Below are positions 33,032-41,063 of a stretch of DNA of 64,000 bases, one piece after another. The DNA comes from UBA5486 sp036744795 (GTDB lineage: Bacteria; Bacillota; UBA4882; UBA10575): positions 1 through 64,000 of the forward strand of contig DAIOHK010000008.1 in the NCBI GenBank assembly GCA_036744795.1, in the 5' to 3' direction. The translations under genes and the position numbers were made by a program. The notes under the pieces were generated by a model. It had not been told where the DNA came from. It made no database searches and saw nothing but the letters and a program-made list of their open reading frames with translations. Numbering within the stretch: position 1 is the first letter of the stretch; the number at the start of each line of letters is the position of its first letter.

Positions 33032-34219
33032 TTGAGAACAGTTGGTACACAAGCTAGAGGTATTCGGGCTCCGATTATCAAGCAGGGAGATGACTTAGTC
33101 CGGATAGTTGTAGATTCTGTTCTACAATCAGCTAAGAATGAGAAATATGAATTAAACGATCGGGATGTTGTCGGGATTACCGAATCTTTGGTAGCAAGGG
33201 CTCAAGGAAATTATATTACAATTGATGAATTAATAAAAGATTTAAATAATAAATTTGGTTCGAAGGAGATTGGTGTAGTATTTCCGATATTAAGTAGAAA
33301 CAGGTTTTCTTTGATCCTAAAGGCGATTGCCAAAGGATTTTCCCAAGTTTATTTATTACTGAGTTATCCGGCTGATGAAGTAGGTAATGCTCTAATGGAT
33401 ATTGATCTGATGGATGAAGCAGGCATCAATCCATATATAGATCTTTTGTCAGAGGCAGATTATCGGAGGATCTTTGGGGAAGAGGTAAAACATCCTTTTA
33501 CAGGAATAGATTATGTCCAGGCCTACAAGGATTTAGGTGTGGATGATAATATTTCTATCTATTTTTCGAATAATCCTCGGGAGATTTTAAGATTTACTAA
33601 AAATATATTAGTAGCTGATATTCATTCCAGAGCAAGAACGAAGAGAATTCTTAAAAATGCCGGGGCCCAATATTTATATGGCTTGGATGAGATCTGCACC
33701 AGCCAGGTAGAGGGAAGTGGCTATAATCAACAGTATGGGTTATTAGGTTCTAATGTGGCAAGCGAAGACAGATTAAAACTATTTCCCCGAGATGGTCAGT
33801 ACTATGTGGAAGAAATTCAGAAAAGAATTAAGGAATTAACAGGAAAACAGATTGAAGTTTTGATATATGGTGATGGTGCTTTTAAGGATCCGGTGGCTAA
33901 GATCTGGGAGCTTGCGGACCCGGTAGTTTCACCAGCCTATACCGCGGGATTGGCCGGAGTACCTAATGAGGTAAAAATAAAATACCTTGCGGATAATATG
34001 TTTAATCAGTTAGAGGGAGAAGCAATCGATCAGGTGATGAAAGAGTATATTAAAGAGAAAAACCCCGCACGGTCTGGAGGGGCTGAATTTTTGGGAACTA
34101 CTCCGCGGAAATTAACGGATTTATTAGGAAGCCTCTGTGATTTGACTAGTGGAAGCGGGGATAAAGGAACTCCAATTGTTCTTATCCAAGGATATTTTGA
34201 TAATTATTCTACAAATTAA
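33032..34219 (+). CDS. CofE-like F420 gamma-glutamyl ligase family protein
   Basis: This 395-residue protein starts LRTVGTQARGIRAPIIKQGD, then DRDVVGITESLVARAQGNYI, followed by IGVVFPILSRNRFSLILKAI. This is the N-terminal layout of the F420_ligase (CofE) superfamily. Later segments include LVADIHSRARTKRILKNAGA, IYGDGAFKDPVAKIWELADP and SGGAEFLGTTPRKLTDLLGS. Many anaerobic Firmicutes lacking F420 carry such proteins, so the true substrate is open. TTG 33032 is 8 bases from AGGGAG; GTG 33023 is an alternative. A terminator follows. Confidence 0.8.
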   Translation: MRTVGTQARGIRAPIIKQGDDLVRIVVDSVLQSAKNEKYELNDRDVVGITESLVARAQGNYITIDELIKDLNNKFGSKEIGVVFPILSRNRFSLILKAIAKGFSQVYLLLSYPADEVGNALMDIDLMDEAGINPYIDLLSEADYRRIFGEEVKHPFTGIDYVQAYKDLGVDDNISIYFSNNPREILRFTKNILVADIHSRARTKRILKNAGAQYLYGLDEICTSQVEGSGYNQQYGLLGSNVASEDRLKLFPRDGQYYVEEIQKRIKELTGKQIEVLIYGDGAFKDPVAKIWELADPVVSPAYTAGLAGVPNEVKIKYLADNMFNQLEGEAIDQVMKEYIKEKNPARSGGAEFLGTTPRKLTDLLGSLCDLTSGSGDKGTPIVLIQGYFDNYSTN

Positions 34220-34237
34220 ATTGTTTTTAAGTTTTGT

Positions 34238-34265
34238 AACCGCATTAAATGCGGTTTTTTTATAA
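34238..34265 (+). terminator. Terminator of the CofE-like gene
   Basis: AACCGCAT and ATGCGGTT form an 8-bp stem with a short TAA loop followed by seven T residues. Confidence 0.85.
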
Positions 34266-34412
34266 AAAAGGTGGTTTATGACGGGAATAAAGTATACTTG
34301 CTATAAATCCCTTTATTTTTTCCGGATAACAGTGTATAATCGTAATAATTTTATACTAAGATTTTGGGAAAGGTCTATCAATTTAAAATTCAAGGTTCAT
34401 ACATTATTAACT

Positions 34413-34614
34413 AAGGAATTACATTATTATCAACTTAGAAAATAGCCCTGTTTGATTCACCCGACTTTGATTAAAACACTAGCGGAAGTCGGCGTGAACA
34501 ACTAAATAAAGATACTTTTGGGGCTTGTCAACTCACCTGGCTTTGATTTTTATTACTTTACGTGTGGGGGGGAAGCCAGCGTGAGCAACTACCTAATAAT
34601 TATGTAATTTCTTA
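34413..34614. repeat. Family M repeat, copy 3, containing two H hairpins
   Basis: The outer ends AAGGAATTACATTATT (34413) and AATTATGTAATTTCTT (to 34614) are inverted copies. Inside, on the opposite strand to the other copies, lie H5.1 (34451-34502: GTTG-TTCAC-G-CCGACTT with AAGTCGG-GTGAA-T-CAAA) and H5.2 (34527-34589: GTTG-CTCAC-G-CTGGCTT with AAGCCAG-GTGAG-T-TGAC). The element is therefore composite. The gap 34266-34650 holds nothing else. Confidence 0.75.
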
Positions 34615-34650
34615 ATCTATTAAAAAATAATATTTAAGTGGGGGTTGCAA

Positions 34651-35730
34651 ATGATTAGGGTTGCCATTGTAGGTGCGACGGGGGTTGTTGGTCAACAGGC
34701 GATTGTAAGTCTGGTAAATCATCCTTGGTTCAAAATTACTACATTAGCAGCTTCAGAGCGTTCTGCTGGTAAAGTTTATAGTGAGGCCTTACGGGATACC
34801 GGGGGGGCTTCGCGGTGGTGGTGTCCAGAAGAATTACCAAAAGAGATCGGAGAAATGACTGTCGAGAATGCTGCAGAATTTGATCCATCGAAAGTAGATA
34901 TCATTATATCTACAGTCGATGCGGGGGTTGCTAAAGAATTAGAGCCTAAATATGCTAAGACTACTCCAGTGATTAGTACGGCTTCAGCCTTTAGATATGA
35001 GGATGATACTCCGATTCTGGTTGGTGGAGTTAATATGGACCATGCGAAAATGATCTCTATCCAACAGCAAAAAAGGGGTTGGAAAGGGTTTGTAGTTCCA
35101 AAGTCAAATTGTACCATTTCTGGGCTGGTAGTTTCTTTAAAACCGATCCTTGATCAATTTGGGGTTAAGCAAGTGGTGATGACTTCTCTCCAGGCGATGT
35201 CTGGAGCAGGCCGAACCCCTGGTTTATCGGCGATGGATATGATGGAGAATGTTATTCCTTATATTCCTGGAGAGGAACCAAAGGTGGAGACAGAACCACA
35301 GAAAATATTGGGAACTTATACTGGTGAAGCAATTAAACATGCTGATTTTGGGATTACAGCAACTTGTACACGGGTACCTGTTCTTGATGGTCATTTAGTA
35401 GCTGCTTTTGTCCAGACGGAGAAGGCGTCTAGTCCGCAAGAGGTTAAAGAAGCAATGATCAATTTCGGTAAAGATTTCTGTCAATTGGGCCTGCCTAGTT
35501 CACCCCGGAATTTGATTGAAGTGACTGATGATCCTTTCCGTCCACAACCTAGAATGGATCGGGAGCGTGGCGGAGGGATGACTGTAACGGTCGGCCGTAT
35601 CAGGAAAGATCCAATTATTGAAAATGGGATTAAATATGTTTGTTTGGCTCACAATACCAAATTGGGAGCGGCAAAAGGTGCGATCCAGACTGTGGAATAT
35701 TTAGTGAAGTATTATTTAAAATGGATATAA
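34651..35730 (+). CDS. asd: Aspartate-semialdehyde dehydrogenase
   Basis: This 359-residue enzyme makes aspartate semialdehyde for lysine, threonine and methionine synthesis. The NADP-binding motif is VAIVGATGVVGQQAI. The catalytic Cys is in VPKSNCTISGL. Substrate-binding segments include SLQAMSGAGRTPGLSAMD, and ATCTRVPVLDGHLVA with the conserved Arg and His. The spacing and SNCT context fit the archaeal/fungal-type branch of ASADH rather than the usual Bacillus type. I start at ATG 34651, the normal N-terminus. It is a single gene between two repeats. Confidence 0.93.
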   Translation: MIRVAIVGATGVVGQQAIVSLVNHPWFKITTLAASERSAGKVYSEALRDTGGASRWWCPEELPKEIGEMTVENAAEFDPSKVDIIISTVDAGVAKELEPKYAKTTPVISTASAFRYEDDTPILVGGVNMDHAKMISIQQQKRGWKGFVVPKSNCTISGLVVSLKPILDQFGVKQVVMTSLQAMSGAGRTPGLSAMDMMENVIPYIPGEEPKVETEPQKILGTYTGEAIKHADFGITATCTRVPVLDGHLVAAFVQTEKASSPQEVKEAMINFGKDFCQLGLPSSPRNLIEVTDDPFRPQPRMDRERGGGMTVTVGRIRKDPIIENGIKYVCLAHNTKLGAAKGAIQTVEYLVKYYLKWI

Positions 35731-35776
35731 GCTATTAATTTAATATAAGTGGTGCTTGCAAGATTTTAACTGAGGA

Positions 35777-35924
35777 GGGAATTACATTGTGTAATTCCCT
35801 TATACTTTAAGGAATTGCATAATTTAGTTTTTCAAGATTCAACCACAATATATTGATAGCCTAATATTAGTTAATCGCTATATATTGTGATTGAATACAA
35901 GTTTAGGTAATTATGCAATTCCCT
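35777..35924. repeat. Family M repeat, copy 4
   Basis: The main element 35809-35924 (116 bp) starts AAGGAATTGCATAATT and ends AATTATGCAATTCCCT. The whole element is a near-palindrome, with the core AACCACAATATATTG near 35840 and its inverse CAATATATAGC/TATATATTGTGATTG near 35880. A short palindrome GGGAATTACATTGTGTAATTCCC-like (35777-35800, arms of about 11 bp) lies just before and may be an extra end. 35925-36025 is empty. Confidence 0.75.
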
Positions 35925-36025
35925 CACTTGTAAGAAGGAGAAATTATTAAAAAAACGAATAATAACAATTATTGAATATGTATTTACTATTGACTATTGC
36001 GTATTAAAATAACCGTGGAGGAAAA

Positions 36026-36574
36026 ATGATAAAATTGTGGAAGAAAAACCGAATCTATCCGACGAAAGCTTTAAAAATCGCAATTGCTCCGCTGCTCCAA
36101 TCAGGGTTTATTAGGACGAAATCGATAATTCCAAATTATTATGAATTAAAAACTGAGGCCGGTGTAGTAGGGGTTGGCTTTCAGATTCTCCCGGAGAATA
36201 ATGGGGTTGGTGCCGATCTTACTCTTAATGGTTCATATCTTTGTCATGCAGATGAACTGTTTGCTGAGGAGATAATCTCAGATGGTTTTTGGAAATATTT
36301 AACTCAGGAGGAATTGCTGGCCCAACTTAAGGAGATTGTTGATTTAATCCAAAATAAATATCTTGCGATCTTAGAAGGAAAAATAGACTTGGCTGCTATT
36401 CAAAAACAAAGAGCTGTAGAATTTGAAAATTTTAGTCAAACTTTAAATGAAGAAGAACAGGAAGCACTTGAGAAGATCATCATTGAGAAGATGGAAGAAT
36501 GGAATAAAAGAAGGGCTGGAGAGCCGCTTCCTTTATGGAAAATGGTTTGGAAGGAATTTGGGTATAATTCTTGA
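36026..36574 (+). CDS. Conserved-looking protein of unknown function
   Basis: This 182-residue soluble protein starts MIKLWKKNRIYPTKALKIAI. The first 90 residues look alpha/beta (YYELKTEAGVVGVGFQIL, GVGADLTLNGSYLCHADELF). The C-terminal half is helical and acidic (QTLNEEEQEALEKIIIEKME) and ends PLWKMVWKEFGYNS. I do not recognise the family. GGAGGAAAA precedes the ATG. Its stop codon lies within the -35 box of the T-box promoter. Confidence 0.65.
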   Translation: MIKLWKKNRIYPTKALKIAIAPLLQSGFIRTKSIIPNYYELKTEAGVVGVGFQILPENNGVGADLTLNGSYLCHADELFAEEIISDGFWKYLTQEELLAQLKEIVDLIQNKYLAILEGKIDLAAIQKQRAVEFENFSQTLNEEEQEALEKIIIEKMEEWNKRRAGEPLPLWKMVWKEFGYNS

Positions 36575-36599
36575 CCATTACCGGTAAATAGGATATAAT
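36571..36599 (+). promoter_or_regulatory. Promoter of the T-box/nudix/thrS transcript
   Basis: TTGACC (36571-36576) and TATAAT (36594-36599) are 17 bp apart. Transcription should begin near 36606, at the start of the T-box leader. Confidence 0.7.
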
Positions 36600-36605
36600 A
36601 TTTTA

Positions 36606-36839
36606 TATATTACTTAAAAAGGTAATGAAGAGAAGAGTAACTGGTTAAAGATTCGGTTGCAGAGAGAAGGGTCTATGGCTGAAAACCCTTTCCGAATTAC
36701 TGGTGAATACCGTCTTGGAGCTGGTGGTGAAATCAAACCACACGGGTGACACCGTTATTTGTTAGCAAGTCGGGTCATAGACCAACAAGGGTGGAACCGC
36801 GGGAAAATTACCCGTCCCTTTTCAGGGACGGGTTTTTGT
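36606..36839 (+). promoter_or_regulatory. T-box leader of nudix-thrS
   Basis: The leader contains the invariant T-box AAGGGTGGAACCGCG (36787-36801), followed by a terminator: CCCGTCCCT (36811-36819) pairing with AGGGACGGG (36824-36832) and a T-run. In stem I, ATTCGG (36651-36656) pairs with CCGAAT (36692-36697), an AGAGAGA bulge region follows, and AGGGT/ACCCT closes the distal loop. The candidate specifier is ACC at 36709-36711, a Thr codon followed by a purine. Uncharged threonyl-tRNA would favour the antiterminator and allow thrS expression. Confidence 0.88.
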
Positions 36840-36869
36840 GTGTAAAAGTAAAGGAATGATGGATAAGAG

Positions 36870-37292
36870 GTGAGGATTATACTACCTAAGGTTGAGATTT
36901 GTGCAGGCGGAGTCGTGATGAAAAACGGTAAATTAGTTATTTTGCGAAGAAAAAATAATGTCTGGTTAATGCCAAAGGGTCATGTGGAACCAGGGGAAAC
37001 TTTAGAAAAAGCAGCATCCAGGGAAGTTTTGGAAGAAACCGGGCTCCAGGTTCGGATTGGTTCACCTTTAGGAAAGACAGAGTATAGTTATACAGAAAAC
37101 GATATTTTTCACCGGAAAAAGGTATATTGGTTTTATATGGAGGCTACTGGTGGAGAGATCAGACCTGAAGAAGAGATGTTTATTGAGGTAAAACTGCTTT
37201 CGGAGGATGAATTAGATACTCTGACTTTTCCGGGTGATCAGAGACTGGCAGAAAAGGCTTTTTCTATCTATAAAGGGAAAATGGGATCCTAA
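36870..37292 (+). CDS. Nudix hydrolase
   Basis: This 140-residue protein starts at GTG and contains the full Nudix box GHVEPGETLEKAASREVLEE followed by TGL (consensus GX5EX7REUXEEXGU). It hydrolyses a nucleoside diphosphate linked to some moiety; the short form and KNNVWLMPKGH context resemble Ap4A- or 8-oxo-dGTP-type enzymes, but the substrate cannot be fixed. It lies between the T-box and thrS, with thrS starting 53 bp after its stop, so it shares threonine control. Confidence 0.9.
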   Translation: MRIILPKVEICAGGVVMKNGKLVILRRKNNVWLMPKGHVEPGETLEKAASREVLEETGLQVRIGSPLGKTEYSYTENDIFHRKKVYWFYMEATGGEIRPEEEMFIEVKLLSEDELDTLTFPGDQRLAEKAFSIYKGKMGS

Positions 37293-37345
37293 AATAAATG
37301 GAATACTATTCTGTACAGATAAATGTTGGGGAAGGAGATTTTGAA

Positions 37346-39256
37346 ATGGTAAATTTAAAATTGCCCGATGGTTCTATTAGTCAAGTTCAAGGTGGGGTAT
37401 CTGGGAAAGAGGTTATCTCCAATCTTAATTCTTCGATTAAAAAAGAAGTAATCTGTATTAAAATTGATGGGGAACTAAGGGATTTATCAGCAATAATCCC
37501 CGATAATGCTGAAATTTCTCTGGTTATGCGTTCAGATCCGGAAGCCTTAGAGGTATTAAGACATTCTGCTGCTCATATCATGGCTCAAGCAGTGAAAAGA
37601 ATTTTTAGTGATGTAGAATTGGCGATTGGCCCTACAATTGAAAATGGCTTTTATTATGATTTTAAGCTTCCCCGGCCTTTAACCCCCGAGGACTTGGAAA
37701 TGATTGAAGCAGAAATGAAAAAAATTATTAAAGAAGATCTCCCCTTTACGCGAAAGGTTATGTCACAGGAAGAAGCTTTCTCCTTTTTGCGCAAGAATGG
37801 AGAGAAGTTTAAGGAGGAGTTAGTTACGGAGCTTGCTGGTGAGGAAATCTCCTTTTACCAACAAGGGGAGTTTATTGATCTTTGTCGGGGACCACATCTC
37901 CCTTCAACTAGATATTTAAAAGCTTTTAAATTAATGAGCATTGCCGGAGCATACTGGCGTGGAGATTCCTCCCGGGAGATGCTGCAAAGAATCTATGGAA
38001 CTGCTTTTTTCAATAAGGAAGATTTGGAGAAATATCTTAAGTTTTTGGAAGATGCGGAAAAAAGAGATCATCGTAAGCTTGGACGTGACTTAGATTTGTT
38101 CTCAGTAGATGAGCAGATTGGAGCAGGATTGATTCTCTGGCATCCTAAAGGAGGACGGGTTCGTCAGGTGATAGAGGATTTCTGGCGGGAAGAACACCGG
38201 AAAAATGGTTATGAGCTTGTATATACTCCTCATATTGGTCGTGGGACGCTTTGGGAGACAAGCGGCCATTTGGGTTTCTATAATGAAAATATGTATTCTG
38301 CCATGGAAGTCGATGGGCAGGAATACCTTATCAAACCAATGAATTGCCCATTCCATATTGCAATCTATAAAAGCCGGGGCCGTTCTTATCGGGAACTACC
38401 TTTTCGTTGGGCAGAGCTTGGTACAGTATATCGTTATGAACGGAGCGGCGTGCTCCATGGGCTCTTACGGGTAAGAGGTTTTACTCAAGATGATGCCCAT
38501 ATTTTCTGTAGCCCTGAGCAGATGCCTGATGAGATTGACCGCGTGCTTGATTTCTGTCTTAATATTTTAAAGGCTTTTGGTTTTAAGGACTTTAAACTCT
38601 ATTTGGCGACCAGACCGGAAAAATCAGTAGGTTCGGAGGAACGGTGGGCAGCAGCAACTCAGGCCTTACAAGCAGCAATTGAAAAAGCTGGGCTTCCATT
38701 TGAAGTTGATGAGGGTGGAGGGGCTTTTTATGGTCCAAAGATTGACCTTAAAATTACTGATGCTTTAGGCCGAGAATGGCAGTGTTCTACTATTCAGTTT
38801 GATTTTAATGAGCCTGAAAGGTTTCAAATGACTTATAAAGGCTCAGATAGTCAGGATCACCAGCCTTATATGATTCACCGTGCGCTCCTTGGGTCATTGG
38901 AACGATTCTTTGGAATATTGATTGAAAACTATGAAGGCGCGTTTCCGCTCTGGCTGGCACCAGTACAGGCAATTATTCTTCCGGTACTTCCGTTGAATTT
39001 AGAGTATGCCGGTGAACTATATGACTGGTTGCGGGCTAATGGAATCCGTGCCGAACTTGATGGAAGAAATGAGAAGATCGGTTACAGGATCCGTGAGGCA
39101 CAGATGAACAAAGTTCCTTATATGTTGATCGTTGGTCAGAAAGAAGAAGCAGCAGGCAAGGTTGCTGTTCGTACCAGGAAAGAGGGAGACCTTGGGGTCT
39201 GGGAGCGAGAATCGTTGCTTGCTCGGATGCAGAAGGAAATTGAAGAGAAATTATAA
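37346..39256 (+). CDS. thrS: Threonyl-tRNA synthetase
   Basis: This 636-residue class II synthetase has the TGS domain (LPDGSISQ), the editing domain with HSAAHIMAQAVKRIF and RGPHLPSTRYLKAFKLM, the catalytic core and the anticodon-binding domain. Zinc ligands are visible: Cys333 in KPMNCPFHIAIY, His about 384 in RGFTQDDAHIF, and His about 510 in YMIHRALLGSLERF. I start at ATG 37346 after AAGGAGA, matching the usual length; a frame from 37298 is longer. It is controlled by the T-box upstream. Confidence 0.96.
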   Translation: MVNLKLPDGSISQVQGGVSGKEVISNLNSSIKKEVICIKIDGELRDLSAIIPDNAEISLVMRSDPEALEVLRHSAAHIMAQAVKRIFSDVELAIGPTIENGFYYDFKLPRPLTPEDLEMIEAEMKKIIKEDLPFTRKVMSQEEAFSFLRKNGEKFKEELVTELAGEEISFYQQGEFIDLCRGPHLPSTRYLKAFKLMSIAGAYWRGDSSREMLQRIYGTAFFNKEDLEKYLKFLEDAEKRDHRKLGRDLDLFSVDEQIGAGLILWHPKGGRVRQVIEDFWREEHRKNGYELVYTPHIGRGTLWETSGHLGFYNENMYSAMEVDGQEYLIKPMNCPFHIAIYKSRGRSYRELPFRWAELGTVYRYERSGVLHGLLRVRGFTQDDAHIFCSPEQMPDEIDRVLDFCLNILKAFGFKDFKLYLATRPEKSVGSEERWAAATQALQAAIEKAGLPFEVDEGGGAFYGPKIDLKITDALGREWQCSTIQFDFNEPERFQMTYKGSDSQDHQPYMIHRALLGSLERFFGILIENYEGAFPLWLAPVQAIILPVLPLNLEYAGELYDWLRANGIRAELDGRNEKIGYRIREAQMNKVPYMLIVGQKEEAAGKVAVRTRKEGDLGVWERESLLARMQKEIEEKL

Positions 39257-39341
39257 TTGCCAGTGCAGTGGTAAATGGTATTAAGAATTAATTGTTTGCA
39301 AAATGGGATTATCGATTATTGGTTTCTTAACAATAAAGAAT

Positions 39342-39376
39342 AAAAAGTAGGGAAGAAAAACTTCCCTACTTTTTTA
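39342..39376. terminator. Bidirectional terminator between thrS and the GntP gene
   Basis: AAAAAGTAGGGAAG and CTTCCCTACTTTTT form a 14-bp stem with an AAAAA loop. It serves the convergent genes on both strands. Confidence 0.9.
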
Positions 39377-39397
39377 AATCGTGAAGATATCTACAAA

Positions 39398-40738
39398 TTA
39401 CAAGAGAAAGAGTGAAAGTACAATTACGGAGAGAATACCGACTACACCTTCGACCAAGGTTCCTAGGGTTTGTAATTTGTAGGCTTGAGGTACTGACATA
39501 TCGGAGAATTGGGCAACTACCCAGAAGTAACTGTCATTGGCATGGGAGACCGTCATGGCACCTGCTCCAATTGCCAGCACAGCAAGGGCAGGGCCTACTC
39601 CTGAGGCTAATCCCAAGGCACCTAAAGCCGGGCTAATAATAGAAGCCGTTGTAATAATTGCAACTGTAGAAGATCCTTGAACAGTTTTAATGGCTGCAGA
39701 TAAGAGGAAAGGTAGAAGAAGTCCTAATTGGGCACCACCGAATACATCACTTAGATAGGTGTCAATTGGTGTTGCTCTTAGAACGCTTCCTAAGGCTCCT
39801 CCTGCGCCGGTAATTAAAATGATTAAGCCAGCATTTTTCATGCCTTCAGCAACCCAGTCATTAGTAACTTTGTCAGTTATCTTCTTAACAGTAAGGAAGG
39901 CTAAAAAAACACCAATAATTAACGCGGTATTAGGATTACCTATAAAGCTGAAGAAGGTCTGTAACCAACCGGTACCAAAAGGTTTACTTGGATAATCAGC
40001 AATTGATTTTAAGGCAATCAAAATAACCGGAACAATAATTGGAGCAAAAGATTTACCTACTGATGGAAGTTCTTCCGGATTACTAGTTTCTCTCTGAATG
40101 GTTTCTGGTTTGGGGTCAATATATATTTTGGATGCAAAGGTCTTAGCAAAAAAATATCCGGCTAAGATGGAGGGGATTGAAACTACTATCCCAAGAAGAA
40201 TTACGATTCCCAAATCAGCATTGAGAGTACCGGCTGCGGCAATTGGCCCAGGGGTTGGCGGTACAAAAACATGAGTGGCATATAGTCCTAAACTAAGAGC
40301 GATTGCATAGACAGATAAGGATTCTTTAGAACGTGCGGCCAAGGATCGGTTTAATGGAGAAAGGATTACAAACCCGGAGTCGCAAAAGACTGGAATTGAT
40401 ACAATACCACCAGTAAAAGCCATTGCCAAGGCGGATCTACTTTCTCCAACCAATTTAATAACGGAATTAGCCATTACAAGTGCGGCACCGCTCTTTTCCA
40501 AGATAAAACCGATGATCGTTCCCGCGGCAATTACAATTCCAATACTGCCAAGTGTCCCTCCAAAACCTCCGGTGATGGCTTTAATGATCTCATTAGCTTC
40601 CATACCAGCGGCTAGACCTACTCCATAAGCAGCTAATAATAGAACAATAAAGGGGTGCCACTTAATTTTTGCCGTAAACAAGACGATAAAGATGATAGCT
40701 CCCAAGAGAATGAGTAGTAATACTGGACCTTCAACCAT
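39398..40738 (-). CDS. GntP-family gluconate/uronate permease
   Basis: This 446-residue proton symporter of the GntP family has about 12-14 membrane segments. Conserved pieces include TGGFGGTLGSIGIVIAAGTI, GGIVSIPVFCDSGFVILSPL and LYATHVFVPPTPGPIAAAGT. It probably imports gluconate, ketogluconate or a related sugar acid. The ATG at 40738 follows AGGAGGAAC. It is divergent from the PL2 pectate lyase gene, with a shared 325-bp control region, so an unsaturated or keto uronate derived from pectin is an attractive substrate (inference). Confidence 0.9.
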   Translation of the reverse strand: MVEGPVLLLILLGAIIFIVLFTAKIKWHPFIVLLLAAYGVGLAAGMEANEIIKAITGGFGGTLGSIGIVIAAGTIIGFILEKSGAALVMANSVIKLVGESRSALAMAFTGGIVSIPVFCDSGFVILSPLNRSLAARSKESLSVYAIALSLGLYATHVFVPPTPGPIAAAGTLNADLGIVILLGIVVSIPSILAGYFFAKTFASKIYIDPKPETIQRETSNPEELPSVGKSFAPIIVPVILIALKSIADYPSKPFGTGWLQTFFSFIGNPNTALIIGVFLAFLTVKKITDKVTNDWVAEGMKNAGLIILITGAGGALGSVLRATPIDTYLSDVFGGAQLGLLLPFLLSAAIKTVQGSSTVAIITTASIISPALGALGLASGVGPALAVLAIGAGAMTVSHANDSYFWVVAQFSDMSVPQAYKLQTLGTLVEGVVGILSVIVLSLFLL

Positions 40739-40761
40739 CAAGGGTTCCTCCTTTCAATAGT

Positions 40762-40972
40762 TGGATAAAAGATGGAAAAATGTTTTCTCTTATCCACCTC
40801 CTCAAAGGTTTATTATGGTAGATATTTGATAAAAGGAGAATAAAACCTTCAAGTAATATTAAAATTAACATTACAATTATTTAACAATGGGAAACAATTT
40901 GTTTTATTATCCCCGGATTTCCGCGAATATATCCTTAGACAACTCCCTCGACTTAAAGTTAAACGCTTTATT
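40762..40972. promoter_or_regulatory. Divergent control region gntP-like / PL2
   Basis: The 325-bp divergent gap contains an odd palindrome AAACAATTTGTTT (40892-40904), a good operator candidate, and a leader hairpin TGGATAA ... TTATCCA (40764-40797) in the permease mRNA. A weak catabolite-response-like site (GTTAAACGCTTTAT, 40959-40972) matches the CcpA consensus only partly. I see no convincing -35/-10 pair. The rest looks empty. Confidence 0.4.
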
Positions 40973-41063
40973 GGGTATACCTGAGGTAATTTTGTGATTC
41001 CTTCTAGTAGTAAGAATGTCTCTTGGGATCCATTAAAAGATTAAAATCAAAGGAGAAACAAGA

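Noticed and set aside
36706..36711. TAC (Tyr) as T-box specifier
   Set aside because: TAC is shifted by one base from ACC. ACC matches the downstream thrS and is followed by the expected purine.
40959..40972. CcpA catabolite-response element
   Set aside because: It matches only about 11 of 14 consensus positions and lacks the leading TG; recorded only as a weak possibility.
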